64,000 nt of DNA from contig OX419762.1 of assembly GCA_948567375.1 (NCBI GenBank), forward strand, positions 13,522,001 to 13,586,000, read 5' to 3'. A model generated the notes under the pieces. The model saw nothing but the letters and a program-made list of their open reading frames with translations, was not told the origin of the DNA and searched no databases. Origin of the DNA: Lunularia cruciata (lineage: Eukaryota; Streptophyta; Marchantiopsida; Lunulariales; Lunulariaceae). Below, one piece after another: positions 44,798 to 54,983 of this stretch (position 1 is its first letter; every line of letters begins with the position of its first letter). The translations under genes were made by a program, and so were the position numbers.

Positions 44798-46499
44798 ACA
44801 AGCAATCTACACTATAGAAAGTATGTCTTGCTTCCATAACTATTTGTTAAATCCAAGATATCTTAGATGATTGTGGAGACTTCTCCTTAGGGTAACATTT
44901 GATCAATGTTTTTGCTGATTGCTATACTTGAGATTTGGCACAAAATACACAATGTTGGTAAAAGGGAAAGCTAGAGCAAAATACAAATGGATTTGGGAAC
45001 ATGATATGTGTTATTCAAAGGCCCTATCAAAATAAGCTTATAAGGTTGCTTTAGATCAAATTTTATGCTACTTCTTGAATAAAGAGGTTAGACCATTAAC
45101 CAATTACTCAATTAAGAAGTTTTTTTACTTGGAAAGGTTTCCAAAGAAGAGTATCGTAATACTCCCACACATTGTCAAAACTTTCTAATATCACAATAAC
45201 ATATTATAGTATTTGAGATGAGGCACGTAATGCTCACTCACTTTGCCAAAAATTTCTAGTGTCACAATGTCCTAGAAGAAATAATCTTGGCACTTACCCT
45301 ACACAAATTTGCAATGGCAAGCAAGTCAAGTGATTCTTTAGCTTGTCATACCCACCTCTCCTCTCTTGTGTTACCTAACCTTGTCACTATATCACAAGAA
45401 GAACTTTAGGGCTAGTGGCATCCAAGTTTTGGTGAGAAGTGAAGTATGCTTGCTTGTGTTGGATGCAATGAGACAATTGGAAGGTAGGCAGGGATTGGTG
45501 ACATTCTCTTGGAACCAATATAATTTAAGTACCAATTTAATCCATATAAGAAACTGATTGAGGTTTAGAGCTTAGAGGAAATCATTTGCTTGGTCCATCA
45601 TGGAGTGAAAATAGATATTTGTAGATGGTCAACAAGAACATTTTGAGGTCAAATCAGCATCAATGCAATAGTAATAATGCTCTACTCTCTCCTTACACAA
45701 TTGAATGTTTGTCTTGTGGCTAGGACATAATGCTAGACTGCACAAAATAGGAACATTGGATTTTGGCTTGGATGGAAGTGGATTTAGGCTTAGATGGAAT
45801 GACTTGAGTGCAAAAAACAATGGATTCTATCTTGAATGGAATGATTTTTGTAGTCAAGAGAAGAAAGGAAGCAATTGTAGTAGTTTGGAATAAGGAGTAT
45901 TATAGGTAGGGTTTTGTTTTCCTTGTTCAAGATTGTGGAGCTTGAACGCGCATTATGTGAACCGGTTGGAGAGTGATGAAGAAGAATCTTAAACACTTAA
46001 GATGAGAAGGTGCAAAGGCTAACGGACAGAGATCAAGGATGGAGCATACCTTAACCAATTTAAGTTAGGGAAGAAGGGGAAATCAATCAATCTTAATCAA
46101 TCTAAGGGGAGAAACTAGGGATTTGGGCAGATATGGTTCTTGTACCAAAGCATTTATGTTCCAAAGGGTTCTTGTACCAAAAGGTTCTTCTATCAAATAT
46201 TTCTTGTATTGGATGAGATCGAGCTTGCAAAATGGAGATTTCCTTTAGTAGCAACTAGGCCTTCTTCATTATTTTTTTATTTTTTTTACCATCAATTTTA
46301 TTCATATGTGTTGTTTGTTGTTAGGTGCTTTCATCTTTTGGGAGTTGGTTTTTTATTATAGGTTCTAGATGCTTACTTTTCTAGCCTTGTATGGGATTAT
46401 ATCTCTTGGGAGTTGGGAGATTCTTTAGTAGATTCTTTCATGATACCTTTACTTCTATTCTTTGGCACTAATAGCTTTTTGCACTGATAGCTAGAAGAA
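44798..46499. other. AT-rich unassigned sequence with local repeats
   Basis: No recognisable domain. Two related phrases about 75 bp apart ('actcccacacattgtcaaaactttctaatatcacaat' at about 45,160 and 'gctcactcactttgccaaaaatttctagtgtcacaat' at about 45,232) form a diverged tandem pair. Phrases of the form ggttcttgtaccaaa recur at about 46,136-46,190. It could be 5' sequence of D2 or the old insertion host of A5. Confidence 0.4.
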
Positions 46500-46632
46500 C
46501 TACCATAGGTGGCACTCCTTATCTAGCATCCCATACCCCTTATGTGCATCTAAGTGTAGACCTAGGCACCGCCTATTCTAGCACACTTCTATATGGGCTT
46601 AGGTTTCCCTTGATGGATCCAACTCCACTCCT

Positions 46633-47344
46633 TTGCCATATCCTCCATTGTCTCTCAATAAGGAACCTACTTTGGCCAATTCTCTTATGGAGGATCTTCC
46701 TTTGGTTGATTTTCCTATGGAGGATCTTCCACCAATTATCTCCTTTGAGCCTCCTCCTCCTTCCATGACCTTCTCTCCTTGCTTCCTAAATCCACCACCA
46801 CCCTCACCTGTTTTTGATCTCCCCCTCCTCCTACAATTCTTCCATACCTCTTACTACCACCAACCGCCATCCCTATTTCCATGCCCTTACTACCACCGTA
46901 CATCCCACCTCACCAGCAACTTATGCAGTCTGATTGCTCATTGGGGAGGGAGAGGGAAGGGGGGTTGGCTTGGCACAATATCAAGGGCAAGCTACATGCT
47001 TATGGATGAGAGCACATGCTTCTTTGTTGCTTACACCCCTAGACCCTCTTCATACTCTAGCCCTCTCACTATATGCCCCATCATACTTTTACTCTTGGCT
47101 CCACTCCTTGGATTCTCTTCATGCTCTACTCCTAAGCCTCCCTTGCATGCACACTAGGCTCCCAATGCCCTTCAGCCATCTAGTGTGCTCCACTCTTTTT
47201 GTACCCCTACATGTCATCTTAGTAGATGATCAAGAGAGAGAGGTCTCTACTTGGACCCTACTAGCTCTCTTCTCTCAGTGGACTTTGCTTCTTCTTTCTC
47301 ATGGGAGGTGCATCAAGACATTGCAAGATTGTGTTTCAAATTAA
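46633..47344 (+). pseudogene. D2 upstream open frames, function unknown
   Basis: Two overlapping frames: 46,633-47,157 (174 codons, proline-rich first half with 'FEPPPPS' and 'NPPPPSP') and 46,934-47,344 (136 codons, with 'PLDPLHTL', 'SLDSLHALLLSLPCMH' and 'FSHLVC'). The second looks more like protein of the element in composition. I recognise no domain. They may be 5' coding of D2, upstream of the RT. Confidence 0.35.
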
Positions 47345-47739
47345 TTGGTTTCTATGAGGAGATTGACCTATTGTATACAAGGAGTACACCATTCAAGCAC
47401 AAGTGGTAGCCAAACAATCATAAAGTCCCCATATCCTCATGCTTCACCTCCAAAGCATCATCATTTATATCATTCTTTGATATTAGGACAGGTAAGGGAG
47501 TATTGGCAAGCAATCCAAGCACTCTCACCCTTTAGACCAAATATCTTTTCCATTGATACTCAGGTTTACAAGATCTCCCATCAATCAACCATATATTATC
47601 TTCCTTCTTTTGTCCATGATAACCATCCAAATGAAGAATTACAATTTACAAGTCCTTCTTTGTCCATGCTCTACTCCACTCTCCATGTTTCTTGGCATAT
47701 GGTCCTTCAAGACTAGTACTTGAGCATTTGGGATTGTCT

Positions 47740-48420
47740 CTCCCTTGATTTGCCAAACTCAAGTTTCCTCTTCTTCTCTTTGCTTTCTACTAGCATCTTG
47801 CCTTGGGTTTGGTATCTTTGAGTACTACTCATTTGTGTGGAGTATCTCATCTCCTTGCTTTATCCAAGGACACATTTGGTATGCACTCCATAGCCATAAG
47901 GGATATCTTCTTGCATTTAGTGTCATGTGGCATTTTTACATTTTTACTACTCCCTTTCATCTTTCTTGTCCTCTCATCAATACGCAATAGCCAAGCCAAG
48001 TGATTGTGTGATAGTTATTATGAGCACTAGAGCTTAATTAGATCTCCATCTGGATTGGGTGGTTGTCCAAGTGGATGTCTCAAATACCTTCAATACCATT
48101 GCTTTTTCCAACATTATTTCAAGCTCTTTGGTTTATAGTGAAGTAGATCACTTCCTTGATTCCTTTAATGCATATTTTCCATAGTGAGAAATGGTATTGA
48201 GACACAATCTTTTTATAACCATTGTACTACTACAAGAGAGTTCACTCACTTAGCACCTTATCTGCCAGAGCTCACTATATAGCTTTACGTGAGATAGCGG
48301 CCACCTTTCCCACATGTTTTTTTCCATCCATATCAAATGATACCCACATCTTGGGCCCCTTGGAGGATGTAGTCCAAGCAGTGCAAAATTTCTAACTTAG
48401 GCTTTAGGCCTTGGGTTTAC
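47740..48420 (+). pseudogene. D2 reverse-transcriptase remnant
   Basis: The frame around 47,830-47,905 ('HLLALSKDTFGMHSIA') sits where RTs of this kind carry the QGDPL palm motif, and the parallel D1 stretch is at about 8,505. After an interrupted interval, 48,244-48,372 reads 'LSARAHYIALREIAATFPT' then SNDTHILGPLEDVVQAVQNF, the catalytic box with ADD altered to SND. A stop follows immediately. The two copies share the motif order but have different lesions. Confidence 0.55.
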
Positions 48421-49139
48421 GAGTTTAAACTTGTAAATACATGGTTAGGAGCCTACATAGAATCCTCACTCTCGTTGACTTCCTATCAAGATTCTAGTTC
48501 CTAGTATGAGGTTTGAGAGTATTGGGCTCTCCTCTTGGACCTAGGGAATTTTTAGCTCTCATATCTCAGATACATTGACTCAAGTTAGTTCCCATACCCA
48601 CCTTCTTTCCTGATTGGAGTACACACAAGTTGCATACTCTCTTCTTTTGCAATGTTCTGTGCCAAGAGTATCCTATTTGGCACATACATATCCTCCCTCA
48701 CTTGGTCTCTTACAACATCTAGGGTCCTTTAATAATCACATACACCATACTTTCTCCACACTCTTAGGGCCTTATATTCTCCCACAATTATCAAATAATT
48801 GGCGTCAATTGCAAATAGCTCTTCCCATAACCATGGGGAGGATGTGGTATCACATTACAAGAGGCTATTGCACTAGTAGCTTACCTAGGAGCTTAGGCCC
48901 TAGTGGCTCCCTTTTGGTAGATAGGATTTTATACAAGGGGCATTTTTATTATCTCTTATCATGGTAGTTGACTCACATATCCATGCTTTCTAGATATCTC
49001 TTGAGTGGGCTCATGATTATTGCCATGACCAACACATACAACACTTTCTTTGGTTTGTGTACTTTGTTTCCCTAGACTCTAGGAAGATTCAAGCAAATCT
49101 CAATGAGCATATGCACACTCACACCCTTTCTAGCATCCG

Positions 49140-49440
49140 CACTAACTAGCCTTTACTTGATAGAGCTAGGATCCTCTCTTGCGGTGGGAAGGAGCACCAA
49201 AGCTTGGCTTCACTCTTCCTCTAATTGATGAATTTTGGTTCATATTAGAGGAGTTCACCACGGCTCTTCAACTTTGGCTAGGTCTACAACATCTAGCACT
49301 CTTGGACATACCGGACCGATGCTTGTGTGGTTCTACATTTGATGTTGAGGGCATCCACATCTTATGATGTGCCATGGGAAGAGAACCTACTGAAATCCAT
49401 GATGTTATTAGAGATATGGTGAACTAAATCCTACGGTCTA
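49140..49440 (+). pseudogene. D2 C-terminal finger region
   Basis: 'LLDRARILSCGGKEHQS', then frame 49,179-49,367 with 'FILEEFTTALQLWLGLQHLA' and the finger CLCG at 49,320-49,331, followed by DVEGIHIL, a TGA, C, and an 'EIHDVIRDM' tail. In relatives the stop position is normally Arg or similar, so C-x-C-G...D-x-x-G-x-H-x-x-x-C is visible across one stop. Nucleic-acid binding or structural zinc is likely for this motif. I infer that rather than see it. Confidence 0.55.
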
Positions 49441-50032
49441 CTTGCTCGTAGGTTCAGATTGAGCAATGGATGGTCCTACCAAGCTCACTGCACCAAAAGG
49501 CATAGACAAATATTGTCACTTTTAAGGATGGCCAACGTAAGTTGTATGATGTAGTGGTGGCAAACCCACAACGGCACTCCCCTCATAATTTACCTTTGGA
49601 GGATCTCTACCACACGTTCAATTATAGATTCCGATATTGCTCTTTTTACAGATTTCTTGCATAGGTTACTCTACACATCGTCAGCATAGGGCTTAGTTCT
49701 CTAGCCATAGTTATCTAACATTTTTGCCCCTTTTCCTAAAGTTTTCAGCTCTTCGTTCTTCATTCTCATTTGCACTTTTTGGTGCACTTGTATTCTTTTC
49801 TCCTATTCCTTGTGAAAGCCCTGTTGGCCTTTCACATCTTGCTCCCATCAACAAAGGACCCTTGCTCTCTATTGTTTTGAAACCATGTATAAATTGCCAT
49901 GGACAAGGATTCACTCTAAGAAAGAGCGAAGCAATTAGGTAAGGATGTAAACAAAAGAATGAGATAGGATGCTTGCCTAAATAGAAAGGAAAAAGTAATC
50001 TTATGCTAACCTTTTAACTAATTGTATTGACA

Positions 50033-50188
50033 GTACCTTATTACTCTAACAACTCTAGCAAATATCCATAATTGATCTACTCAAGCTTGGAGATCCATAA
50101 ACCAACTCGACTCTAAATACATAACTACCTTAACAACTCCTGTAAATATCTAGCCTTGGTCTACTCAAGCTTGGGGATCTATAAACCT
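50033..50188. repeat. Two direct repeats of about 70 bp at the D2 3' end
   Basis: The phrase 'actctaacaactct.gcaaatat...tctactcaagcttggagatccataaacc' recurs as 'ccttaacaactcctgtaaatat...tctactcaagcttggggatctataaacc'. D1 keeps a single related copy at about 10,745-10,800. Confidence 0.7.
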
Positions 50189-50200
50189 CACTCTATATTC

Positions 50201-51761
50201 AGTGGATGTTGGACAGAATGATGATTTGGAGGATATTAGCAGTGGATTGAAACTTGATATGTATGTAAAGTGTTGAACTCTGAAGAATTTTCAAGGTCTT
50301 CAATTACACCCATATATCATCCTGTTATGGATCCTCCTGCACCAAGCGAAAATACAAAACGTCACCCTACTGGCATTTGGTTCAGAGTTTACCGAGTAAT
50401 TATTTATCAGGGATTTGGTTACCTTACACTGATCTATATCACACACCGGTCTGTTTTCTTCGTCTTGTCGATATTGACGCTCCATCTAGCGGGAAATCGT
50501 TGATACTTTTGGAGAGACTGATCTTCATTCAGTATCATGGAGATCGACACAACCATGTGAGATATATCCTTGGATTTCTGTAAGGGAATACAGTGGTCGA
50601 GGTTATTTCTTAGTTTCCACTGGTTGGTGAACAATGCTGAGTGGGTTCTCATGGTTCCCAAATAAGTATCTTTCCGCTGTAACCACTTTATGTAAAAAGG
50701 ACAGGGGAAGTGTCAATCGATAATGTGCTTACAACCATGGAGAATTAGTGAAAGAAAACAAAAACAAAAATGAACTGAAAAAGGAAGTGCAAGGAAGGGC
50801 CAATTTGCACGCCTTTAGCAATGGAGGAGGAACAAAACAAAACAAGACTGCTGTATTTGCGAAACTGGTTGACTTTGACTATGTTAATAGATCAGTTTAG
50901 TTTGCTTGACGCTGGATTTTGGAGCAGTGTCCGGAGGATGGTGTAAACCATGGTAGGGTCCGCAGATCTGATGATGGAGAGTTGATTACAACGGCATAAG
51001 TTGTCCACCTGAATTCAGTGCATCAGAAGGTTTAGGTGGAAGAAATGGCAAAAAGCTCCGTTTGGATGGGCCTGGTGTTGAAAGAAATCGAGATTGATTG
51101 TGAATGGATTCAGGAGGGACACTGTCTGCAATTTCATTGACCTCAATGGCTTAATTGCATGCCGGTCAGCTAAAGTAAAGGCGAATAGGGCCAAAATGAA
51201 AAAGACGTCATGTGCACACCCTTTGTTTGGCTGTGCATTGCCGTCCTCTCTTGCGAGAAGGTATACAATGAGAAAAGTTATCATGCTCATCGGATAGAAG
51301 ATCAGAAGAGATCACAGGAGTCAGGATTTGGTGCATTCGTTCGGGGGGAGAGTGATCTCGTCTACAGTGAAGAGTCTCTTTGGGGACTATATTGCTTCAA
51401 GAAGATAGAGACCATGAGGAAGATGCAAATGTGAGTGGCGATTTTTGTTGTCTTGTCAGAACTGGGCTGCAATGCAGCACTTTCGGCTGATTGCATAGTT
51501 GTTTGGGTTGCCAGGAAATAAAATAAAATAAAACAACTTTGTTCTGGTTGCAAACAGGATCCCCTGATTCGACATCTAAAAGGAATTGTGATTTGGCTCG
51601 TCCTGTATGAGAAGATTGCAAGTGATGGTGGAAAAACTTTTTACTCACCGGGGGAAGAGTGATATGGCGATTAAGCACATCGCTGTTTCATATGACCCCT
51701 ATTATAATGATGCAGGACCAATCGAGCTTCCGTAGGAGGCTGCATTTAGAGAAGGAAGAAA
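50201..51761. other. Flank beyond the retroelement block, no gene recognised
   Basis: Composition returns to a more balanced GC. Short frames only, the longest in 51,015-51,290 (minus) and 51,397-51,678 (minus). I recognise no domain in them. Confidence 0.4.
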
Positions 51762-51781
51762 TGACCTGCCACGGCAGGTCA
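51762..51781. repeat. 9-bp palindrome with 2-bp spacer
   Basis: tgacctgcc, ac, ggcaggtca: exact inverted arms at 51,762-51,770 and 51,773-51,781. A possible dimeric protein-binding site. Confidence 0.7.
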
Positions 51782-53206
51782 CAGTCGATAAGTTTATGTC
51801 GGGGAAAGATGCAGGCAGAGAAAACAAAGTAATTCATACACCTCTCAATTCCGTTACTCCAACAGGAGCCGGATCAAGCGCCGGTTCATGATTTCTTAGG
51901 GAGCATTAACTGAATGAAGGGTAGGGGGCTTTTGACAAGAAAGAGCCCGGTCCCAGGGCAGTGGCTGCAGCACCATCGCACAGAGCCCTACGGGCTACTT
52001 CTCGTGCACTCACTCGATCGCATCTTGGGCCCAGTTCCTGCAAAGCCACCACGCCATAGACATTTGTATATCGAAGTTTGGTTGTACATGTTATGAGAGG
52101 AGCATTTTCTTAGCTTCTGAAGTCTGGTACCCGTCCTTTGTGATGACCCGTACCTGGGTCTTGTCTCGTCTCTCTCTTCTCTCTCACTTTCAGATCAGGC
52201 ACTCGCAGGCCAAGCCTGGTGATGGAGCATCAGCGCGCCGCCGGCTCTCCATGCTAGAGCACCAGCCAGCCCGAGGCTCACTTCTGCTGGGCACTCACGC
52301 ACGGGCAGGGGGAGTCGGGCCCGCCGGTAAGGTGTCTACACTCACACATACGGCGGAGCATAGGGTAGAGTAGCATTTGGCACGGCCCCCCATACGAGTG
52401 CTTCCCTGTCGTTGCTCTCTGTTTCATTTCATGAGTGGATTACACAGTGCTGCCAAAGTGGGTATCTCTAATCCCAAATGACCGGGTCTGACGGAGTGTG
52501 CGTTTCTCTTTGTCAAGGAATGCAGCGGGGAAACTCTCCATCTACCGTCCCTACACTTCTCCAAGTTCCTCTTCTAAACCTCGCTTTCTCTCTTCGCGAT
52601 GCTTTTCCGCAATCCACGGACATTCTTCCTCTGGCTCCAACCTTTATGCTCGTGGCAGAAATAAAACTCGACTTACGGATTATTGATGCTTCGCTCCACT
52701 CTCCTCCAACTGTAGACGAGGACAACAAAGCAGCGAAGACCACCAGCGGACCGCTTGGAGCCTTAGCATTCGGCCTTCTTATGTCATGCTATGCGTGCTT
52801 GCGTGATTGTCAGGCAGGTACAGTAAGTCATGTCACACACTGGTACAACGACACCACAACTGGTAGTCTACTTGACGACTACGACACGGACGTAGGCACT
52901 CGTACAAGTCCAAAACACACCAGCAGTAGCAGAAGATCATAACACCAGAGATGAGAGAAGGAATTGCAGCAGGGACGAACGGACGATGAGGGAAAAGCAA
53001 CCGATTAGGATATGATACAGCTCCTCTTTTCTGTTGTTTTCCTCCCTTGTTGTTGTACACGGTCTACATACATACCTTTCTTTCCATCTCCTTTTTGTTG
53101 CTTCTGCAATCTCCATTAACGCGCGCGCATCAATTTGGCTCTTGCCTTCTCGTCGATCGAGACGAACACACTCACTCACCCCTCCACCTACTCTGGCTCT
53201 TCCTCC
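51782..53206. other. Flank with a 154-codon plus-strand frame, unassigned
   Basis: Frame 52,478-52,942 is the longest single frame in this flank (154 codons). It is Ser/Thr/Leu-rich without a recognisable domain, and a 62-codon frame overlaps it in another phase. No promoter or splice pattern supports it clearly. I treat it as possible but unproven. Confidence 0.3.
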
Positions 53207-53253
53207 GTCCCTTCCCTTCCTTTCCTTTCCTTCCTTCCTTTCCTTCCCTTTCC
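53207..53253 (+). repeat. Polypyrimidine tract, CCTT/CTTTC-type
   Basis: A 47-bp run of almost pure C and T built of cctt and ctttc units. CT-rich tracts like this are common in plant 5' leaders and core promoters, and it lies just upstream of candidate ATGs at 53,255 and 53,309. Confidence 0.85.
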
Positions 53254-53254
53254 T

Positions 53255-53332
53255 ATGGCACGGCGCGGCGCTGTTCCTCCGATTTTACCACGCTTTCACT
53301 GCTTGGCAATGGCACAGTTCGAAGACGTCCGG
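53255..53332 (+). CDS. Candidate first exon of a host gene
   Basis: From ATG 53,255 an open frame runs MARRGAVPPILPRFHCLAMA, and a second in-frame ATG at 53,309 starts MAQFEDVR. It is followed at 53,333 by gtaagta, a near-consensus plant splice donor. Together with the CT-rich leader this looks like 5' UTR, short first exon and intron. No downstream exon could be joined, so the product is unknown and the call is tentative. Confidence 0.25.
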
Positions 53333-54470
53333 TAAGTAGCGAATCTCGGACCGGCATATTTTCGACATTACCAATCACTGAGAAACTTTCAGGCAGGTGG
53401 TGGTTAGAAGTCATTCACGGGAGATGTACATCGGATCTGAATGGGAGTTTCTCTGAGCAGTTCCTCTGATTTGATCATATACCCCACCTGCGCTCTCATG
53501 GAGTGTCGCCGGTTACCCATGGCGGGTTCCTCCGATTTTACCATCCCCTCGGGAGGCCGCGCCTCTCACTTGCCTGGCTGGCTGGCTTGCTGGCTGCCCG
53601 ACCTCTCTCGATTATTGCCCGCCTTTATTACCCGTTAACTCGCCTGCCTGTCTTTTACCCAGATTAACCACGTGCCCTCCTTATCCGCCAGTCTCGGACT
53701 GCTGGCTATCTCTTTCTTGTCTCCACGCATGGCATGCGACTGTCTGACGCCTGGGGGGATCCCTGGCAGGTTCGGGTTTGTCAAATGATGGGCATTGTCT
53801 CGGCGGGCGAAATCTAACCCTCACGAGCCGTTGATCGGCGGGGCTCGGCATCATGGGGACCATGTCTAAGGGAATCACGGGTCGGCTGGAATCATCACGC
53901 TATACAGCTCGGGTCGGTCAAACTGATGCGGCTTGTCTCTAGCTGTCACCAACATTCCGCTTCGGACTGGCCCGGTTTCACGGGCGGGCAACGCGAACGA
54001 CTGACTTGTACTGCTCCACCTAGGTTCGTTATCCCCCTCACGGGCCAGAGGTCCATTCCTGTCTGTCAGTCCCGTCTACAAGACCTCACGGGGAGATTCA
54101 CCACCCAGCCATTATTACTTTTACCCGACAACGGATGACTGACGTCGATTTGATTATCTGACGCTTTGCATGCGCAGATGTTGTTTGACTACTTCCCTCG
54201 CTCCTTTGCCCCGGACTTTTTACCGTACTTACTGCACAGATCGGACTAGTAATCCCGGCCTCGGCTCGGTCCAGGCCGTTCTCCTCAAGAGTCAGGAACC
54301 TTCCCCTCTTTCCTCAATGAAGATCCGACGAAGAAAGAATACATGACCGCGGTCGGATGTAGCGCTTTGATTCCGCGCATGTGATCTCCTCGGACATATT
54401 TCCGCGCGAACACACAGTTAACCTATTTTAAGTAGAATCAGGCCTGATTTAATCTCATCCGTTCATCGAC
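53333..54470. other. GC-rich stretch, no gene recognised
   Basis: Clearly richer in GC and CpG than the rest of the window, with tggctggct-type local repeats near 53,575-53,600. Frames are short. It could be the first intron of the candidate gene at 53,255, a CpG-rich promoter zone or simply unmethylated low-copy DNA. Confidence 0.4.
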
Positions 54471-54684
54471 ATCCATTTACCACACAAACTAACTACAGTT
54501 AAAGTTGAATATGAAATACGTTAGCTCTGATTCTGCGCGGAGTCCACCGTTCCTCGAAGGCAAGGATTCCAAGGAAAACCGTAAAAGTCGCGACTATAAA
54601 GGCAACTGCTGGACCTTTACTTGTCCCTCCTTGAACAAAGAGAGTCCACCATGTCAGTCCTCTCAATCCGCATTATTCGAGTAC

Positions 54685-54708
54685 TACTACGTAGCGTTCT
54701 ACGTAGTA
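54685..54708. repeat. 10-bp stem hairpin
   Basis: tactacgtag and ctacgtagta, separated by a 4-base loop. The core ctacgtag is itself self-complementary. Confidence 0.7.
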
Positions 54709-54951
54709 CTAATGTTCTACTTTACTCGTCTCTGTTTGTTTGTGCTCAGATAATGATTTCCAGCTTCTCTCGGTTTCTTCCTTTCCCCTTGTTGACTTAT
54801 TCCACTTGCGGCTTTGTTTCTTCTCAAAAATGCCTATTATTTGATAATTATTGGATACAAATTCCTTCCACTACTGTTCGGCTCACTAATAGTCGAAAGT
54901 CAACATTATACCATTATCGAGAGGAAGGTTGGCCCACTATCAATGCTTTCA

Positions 54952-54983
54952 GGGGAAGGGGAGGGGAAGGGGAGGGGCAGGGG
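54952..54983 (+). other. G-quadruplex-type motif
   Basis: Six runs of four G separated by one or two bases (ggggaaggggagggg and on) in 32 bp. This easily satisfies the G4 pattern with short loops on the plus strand. Confidence 0.9.

Larger units (their letters stand above)
46500..50200 (+). mobile_element. Family D retroelement copy D2 (longer, decayed)
   Basis: Aligned in order with D1 from about 47,690 onward and extending at least 1 kb further left. It contains a proline-rich frame (46,633-47,157), an RT box, a C-terminal finger and a 3' tail with two direct repeats. No terminal repeats were found. Ends are approximate. Confidence 0.6.

Noticed and set aside
46633-47157. Proline-rich 174-codon frame as a host extensin-like gene
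   Set aside because: Composition comes from low-complexity repeats within D2, and there is no signal peptide or SPPPP pattern.
50270-50503. Plus-strand 77-codon frame as a membrane protein gene
   Set aside because: Short hydrophobic run only, with overlapping frames on both strands and no family match.
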